Source: Bacteroides pyogenes_A (GTDB lineage: Bacteria; Bacteroidota; Bacteroidia; Bacteroidales; Bacteroidaceae). Taken from it: a stretch of 64,000 bases of DNA. Every line of letters begins with the position of its first letter. Within the stretch, counting starts at the first letter, position 1. This document shows, in pieces, positions 61,438-64,000 of this stretch. The translations under genes were made by a program, and so were the position numbers. The stretch lies in the NCBI RefSeq assembly GCF_048595595.1, contig NZ_CP184347.1. One strand, 5' to 3'. The notes below the pieces were generated by a model. That model was not told where the DNA came from. It saw only the letters and a program-made list of their open reading frames with translations, and made no database searches.

Positions 61438-62283
61438 ATGAAAGATGAAGTAGATAAGATATTAGAGCAAGTAGAGGCTGATATTTCTGAAATCGACCTC
61501 TACGGCTATAATATTATCGAAACCTCTCTTTCAATGGTACATAAGCTGCAAACGGTTCTTGATGAATTGAGGGTAAAAATACAAACCTATATATTTCCAA
61601 CCAAAGAGGATGAAATCTTATTTTTCAAGACACAGAAACCGGAATTACTTGGTCGGTTGCTATTCTTCTATAAGATATACAAGATTGAAACACAATGTCC
61701 TAATGGTAGCGATGAAGTGATTAGAAATTATATCAATCGGGAACTGGATAATCTGACTTATTTCTTCAATCGTAATTTGGACTTTTACCAATATTACCGT
61801 TCACACTCCACTGTGTATGATGAATATTATTTTGTTCGTGGAAAAGCAGATTTGCGGTTATGTACCGATAGCGCACAGTTTGATAAAGACCCTAATTTCT
61901 CAACCGGATATGACTATAAAGTAGCAAAGATTATCGCCAATGAAATGCTGCGCATTTATTTGAATAAGCGATTGGTGAAACTGGTAACGAATAATCAGAT
62001 AGAAGATAACCTACAAAGATGCTTCAAATACCCGTTTCGCTTCACAGGCAAAAAGTCATATCTTATCGAACTGGGATATTCTCTTGTATCTTCGGGTGAC
62101 ATAAACAATGGCAACGTGGAGATAAAAGAAATGATGAATTTCCTTAGCACGATATTCCACATTGATTTAGGGGATTATTACGCTTCATACATAGCCATGA
62201 AAGAGAGAAAAGACCGGACGGCATATCTTCATCATCTGATAGATAATCTTGTTAAGCGGATGAATGAGGATGATATGAAATAA
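61438..62283 (+). CDS. rteC: RteC-family regulator of element excision
   Basis: 281 residues. Matches RteC of Bacteroides conjugative elements (LLGRLLFFYKIYKIETQCP, YYRSHSTVYDEYYFVRGKAD, GYDYKVAKIIANEMLRIYLN, FTGKKSYLIELGYSLVSSGD). In CTnDOT, RteC activates the excision operon, under RteA/RteB control. Here it lies 7 bp after DUF2867 in a TetR operon, with no rteA or rteB visible in the window. A terminator follows, then an HTH gene that resembles the excision-operon genes. Confidence 0.88.
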   Translation: MKDEVDKILEQVEADISEIDLYGYNIIETSLSMVHKLQTVLDELRVKIQTYIFPTKEDEILFFKTQKPELLGRLLFFYKIYKIETQCPNGSDEVIRNYINRELDNLTYFFNRNLDFYQYYRSHSTVYDEYYFVRGKADLRLCTDSAQFDKDPNFSTGYDYKVAKIIANEMLRIYLNKRLVKLVTNNQIEDNLQRCFKYPFRFTGKKSYLIELGYSLVSSGDINNGNVEIKEMMNFLSTIFHIDLGDYYASYIAMKERKDRTAYLHHLIDNLVKRMNEDDMK

Positions 62284-62306
62284 TCTCCAGTATTCCAGTA
62301 TGTAAG

Positions 62307-62343
62307 AAGTACCATGTTCTCCCCAACATGGTACTTTCTTTTT
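62307..62343 (+). terminator. rteC terminator
   Basis: Perfect 12-bp stem AAGTACCATGTT / AACATGGTACTT, 6-nt loop, then CTTTTT. Confidence 0.88.
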
Positions 62344-62468
62344 ATGGTGAAATCTACTTTGAAAAATGACATTTTGGTGAACTTTTACGCCAATATTCCC
62401 CTAAAAATAGCTTGAAAAAAAGTAATACCATGATAGATATAACCATGACTTTTAGATTATTTCTTCTC

Positions 62469-62479
62469 CCGAACTTTGC
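62469..62479 (+). promoter_or_regulatory. Conserved leader motif before the excision-type HTH gene
   Basis: CCGAACTTTGC, same as 56791-56801, 23 bp before the ATG. About 45 bp upstream are two direct ACCATGA copies (62427-62433, 62442-62448), possible RteC-binding sequence. Confidence 0.45.
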
Positions 62480-62501
62480 GGCAAATCAATAAGTTAGCAA
62501 T

Positions 62502-62861
62502 ATGGAGATTATAACATTTGAGTCAAAAGCCTATAAGGAACTTGACAACAAGATTACCGCCATAGCAGACTACATTTTCAATCACTTGGACGAAAACAAG
62601 ACTGATGAAGATGAAATTTGGGTAGATAGTTACGAAGTCTGCACGTTCCTGAAAATCAGTGACCGTACTTTACAACGCCTACGGGCGGCAGGAATGATTT
62701 CTTACTCCGACATCAAGGGGCATTACTTCTACAAGATTAAAGAAGTGAAGCGAATGTTGGAAGAACGCTTGATTAAGCGTGATAAGGAGTGTATAAATGA
62801 ACTGATAACCAATCATCAGAAATATGTTAAGGAAAGAAGAAATTCTAAGCAGAACAAATAA
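62502..62861 (+). CDS. Excisionase-type helix-turn-helix protein
   Basis: 119 residues. HTH domain VDSYEVCTFLKISDRTLQRL then RAAGMISYSDIKGHYFYKIK (about 45-85), with an N-terminal helix and a basic C-terminus. Its position right after rteC recalls the xis2c-type gene of the CTnDOT excision operon. Overlaps the primase start by 37 bp. Confidence 0.82.
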   Translation: MEIITFESKAYKELDNKITAIADYIFNHLDENKTDEDEIWVDSYEVCTFLKISDRTLQRLRAAGMISYSDIKGHYFYKIKEVKRMLEERLIKRDKECINELITNHQKYVKERRNSKQNK

Positions 62862-64000
62862 CGGTCTGCTTGTTTTCAAACATTACTTACCCGGTGACTG
62901 GCGTATTGGCAGGCACTTTCTTAATCCTTTTTATCAGGATAAGAAAGCATCCTGTAATATCTACTTCGACCGCCATAGCTGTATGTACAAGATGAAAGAC
63001 TTCGGTAATGACAATTATAGCGGCGACTGCTTCTTCCTCGTGGGGCAGTTAAAGGGGCTGGACTGCAACCGGGCGGCTGACTTCGTGGAGATACTGGAAA
63101 TCATCGACCGGGATTTGGGCTTGGGGCTGGCTTCCGGCACCCCGGTTTCCGTTCCCCCGGCAACCGTCCGCCGGGCAGAGCCGGACAAACCCGAAGAAAC
63201 GCCCGAAAAGCCTGTCAAGCCCTACCAGTTCCGGGAACAGAAGTTCCCGCTTGCCGAACAGGTGTACTGGCAACAGTACGGCATCACGCCCGAACTGCTG
63301 GAACGTTACAAGGTCTGCTCGCTCCGGGAATACAACAGTGAAACGGCAGAGGGGAAACCGTACACCTACACTTCATCGGTGACAGAACCCATGTACGGCT
63401 ACAAGGGCAAACAGCACATCAAGCTGTACCGCCCGTTCTCCACGCCCCGCTTCCTCTACGGCGGCAGCTTCGGCGAAAACTACTGTTTCGGGCTGGAGCA
63501 ACTGCCCGCCAAAGGCGACACGCTATTCATCACGGGCGGCGAGAAAGACGTGCTTTCGCTGGCGGCACACGGTTTTCACGCTATCTGCTTCAACAGCGAA
63601 ACGGTGACTATCCCGCCCACGCTGGTTTATCGGCTGACGTTCCGCTTCAAACATATTGTCCTGCTCTTTGACATGGACAAGACGGGCAGGGAAAGTTCAC
63701 GCAAGCAGGAAAAACTGTTGGAAGAATTTGGCGTGAAACGCCTGCTGCTCCCGCTTCCGGGTACGAAAGAGGAAAAGGATATATCCGACTACTTCAAAGC
63801 CGGGAACACCCGTGAAGATTTCCTGAAACTGTTTATCGAATTTTTAGACAACCTGTATAGCGACACACTAATTATGCTTAAATCGTGCGAGATAGATTTC
63901 AACAACCCGCCCGCCAAAGCGCAAGAGATTATTTCGGCGGGTGACGTTCCGTTAGGAACACAAGGCAACCTGTTCGGCATCACCGGGGGCGAGGGAACGG
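62825..64000 (+). CDS. Toprim-type primase/helicase of the element (3' end missing)
   Basis: At least 392 residues, running off the window. From ATG 62825 (MLRKEEILSRTNNGLLVFKH), with a CHC2-primase-like start (YFDRHSCMYKMKDFGNDNYS, DCFFLVGQLKGLDCNRAADF), a Pro-rich linker (about 115-145), then a Toprim domain: FITGGEKDVLSLAAHG (Glu) and HIVLLFDMDKTGRESSRKQ (D-x-D). The sequence ends inside FGITGGEGT, the start of a Walker A motif, so a RecA-type helicase or ATPase follows. Replication or mobilisation protein of the element. Confidence 0.85.

Overview
The window looks like a chromosome segment of a gut Bacteroides (Bacteroidota). Evidence: a SusC/SusD locus, many promoters of the Bacteroides type (TTTG, 19-20 bp, TAnnTTTG), an S16 protein with a long Ala/Glu/Lys tail, OxyR-Dps, no Shine-Dalgarno-like sites, and a Bacteroides-type integrative element with RteC at the right end. 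I cannot name the species from the sequence alone.

Layout. 1-13.3 kb: the end of a LacI-type regulator, then a leftward six-gene polysaccharide/glycoprotein-utilisation operon (NHL/TIG lipoprotein, SusC, SusD, DUF1735/DUF4361 lipoprotein, BACON lipoprotein, M60 mucin-type metalloprotease). 13.4-14.7 kb: a roughly 300-bp segment bounded by inverted recombinase core sites, holding a promoter that now points away from the operon, with a tyrosine recombinase gene directly beside it. This is the most striking system here: an apparently OFF-oriented invertible promoter for a host-glycoprotein operon. 14.8-47 kb: ordinary core genes (NhaC antiporter, rpsP, AlkD-like, TlpA-like, Ca-type P-ATPase, ECF sigma plus membrane barrel partner, NigD-like, aqpZ, oxyR/dps, a TPR pseudo-protease, rlmB, recN, coaBC, exonuclease, dnaN, DUF3127, murB, tdh/kbl, ferritin), separated by intergenic spacers that hold several families of degenerate tandem repeats. 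46.5-53.6 kb: a leftward operon hisH-hisA-hisF-hisIE-ftsE-[IS5-type element]-lysC-lysA; the insertion sequence splits it and supplies the ftsE stop codon.

53.9-64 kb: a tRNA-Asp gene followed by mobile DNA. One module (54.2-58.1 kb) has a frameshifted tyrosine integrase, a RhuM-like protein, four excisionase-type helix-turn-helix genes and a truncated DUF3945-type protein. A junction zone (58.2-58.8 kb) has short direct repeats and an unusual initiator-like tRNA(CAT). A second module (58.9 kb to the end) has a frameshifted S24 repressor, a self-regulated TetR-DUF2867-RteC operon, another excisionase-type gene and the start of a primase/helicase. The phage-type repressor and the integrase each carry what looks like a single-base deletion, so part of this DNA may be decaying, or the assembly may have errors there.

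How it fits together: surface glycoprotein harvesting at the left end is controlled by DNA inversion rather than by a visible sensor; housekeeping replication/repair, redox defence and amino-acid synthesis fill the middle; the right end is accessory DNA next to a tRNA.
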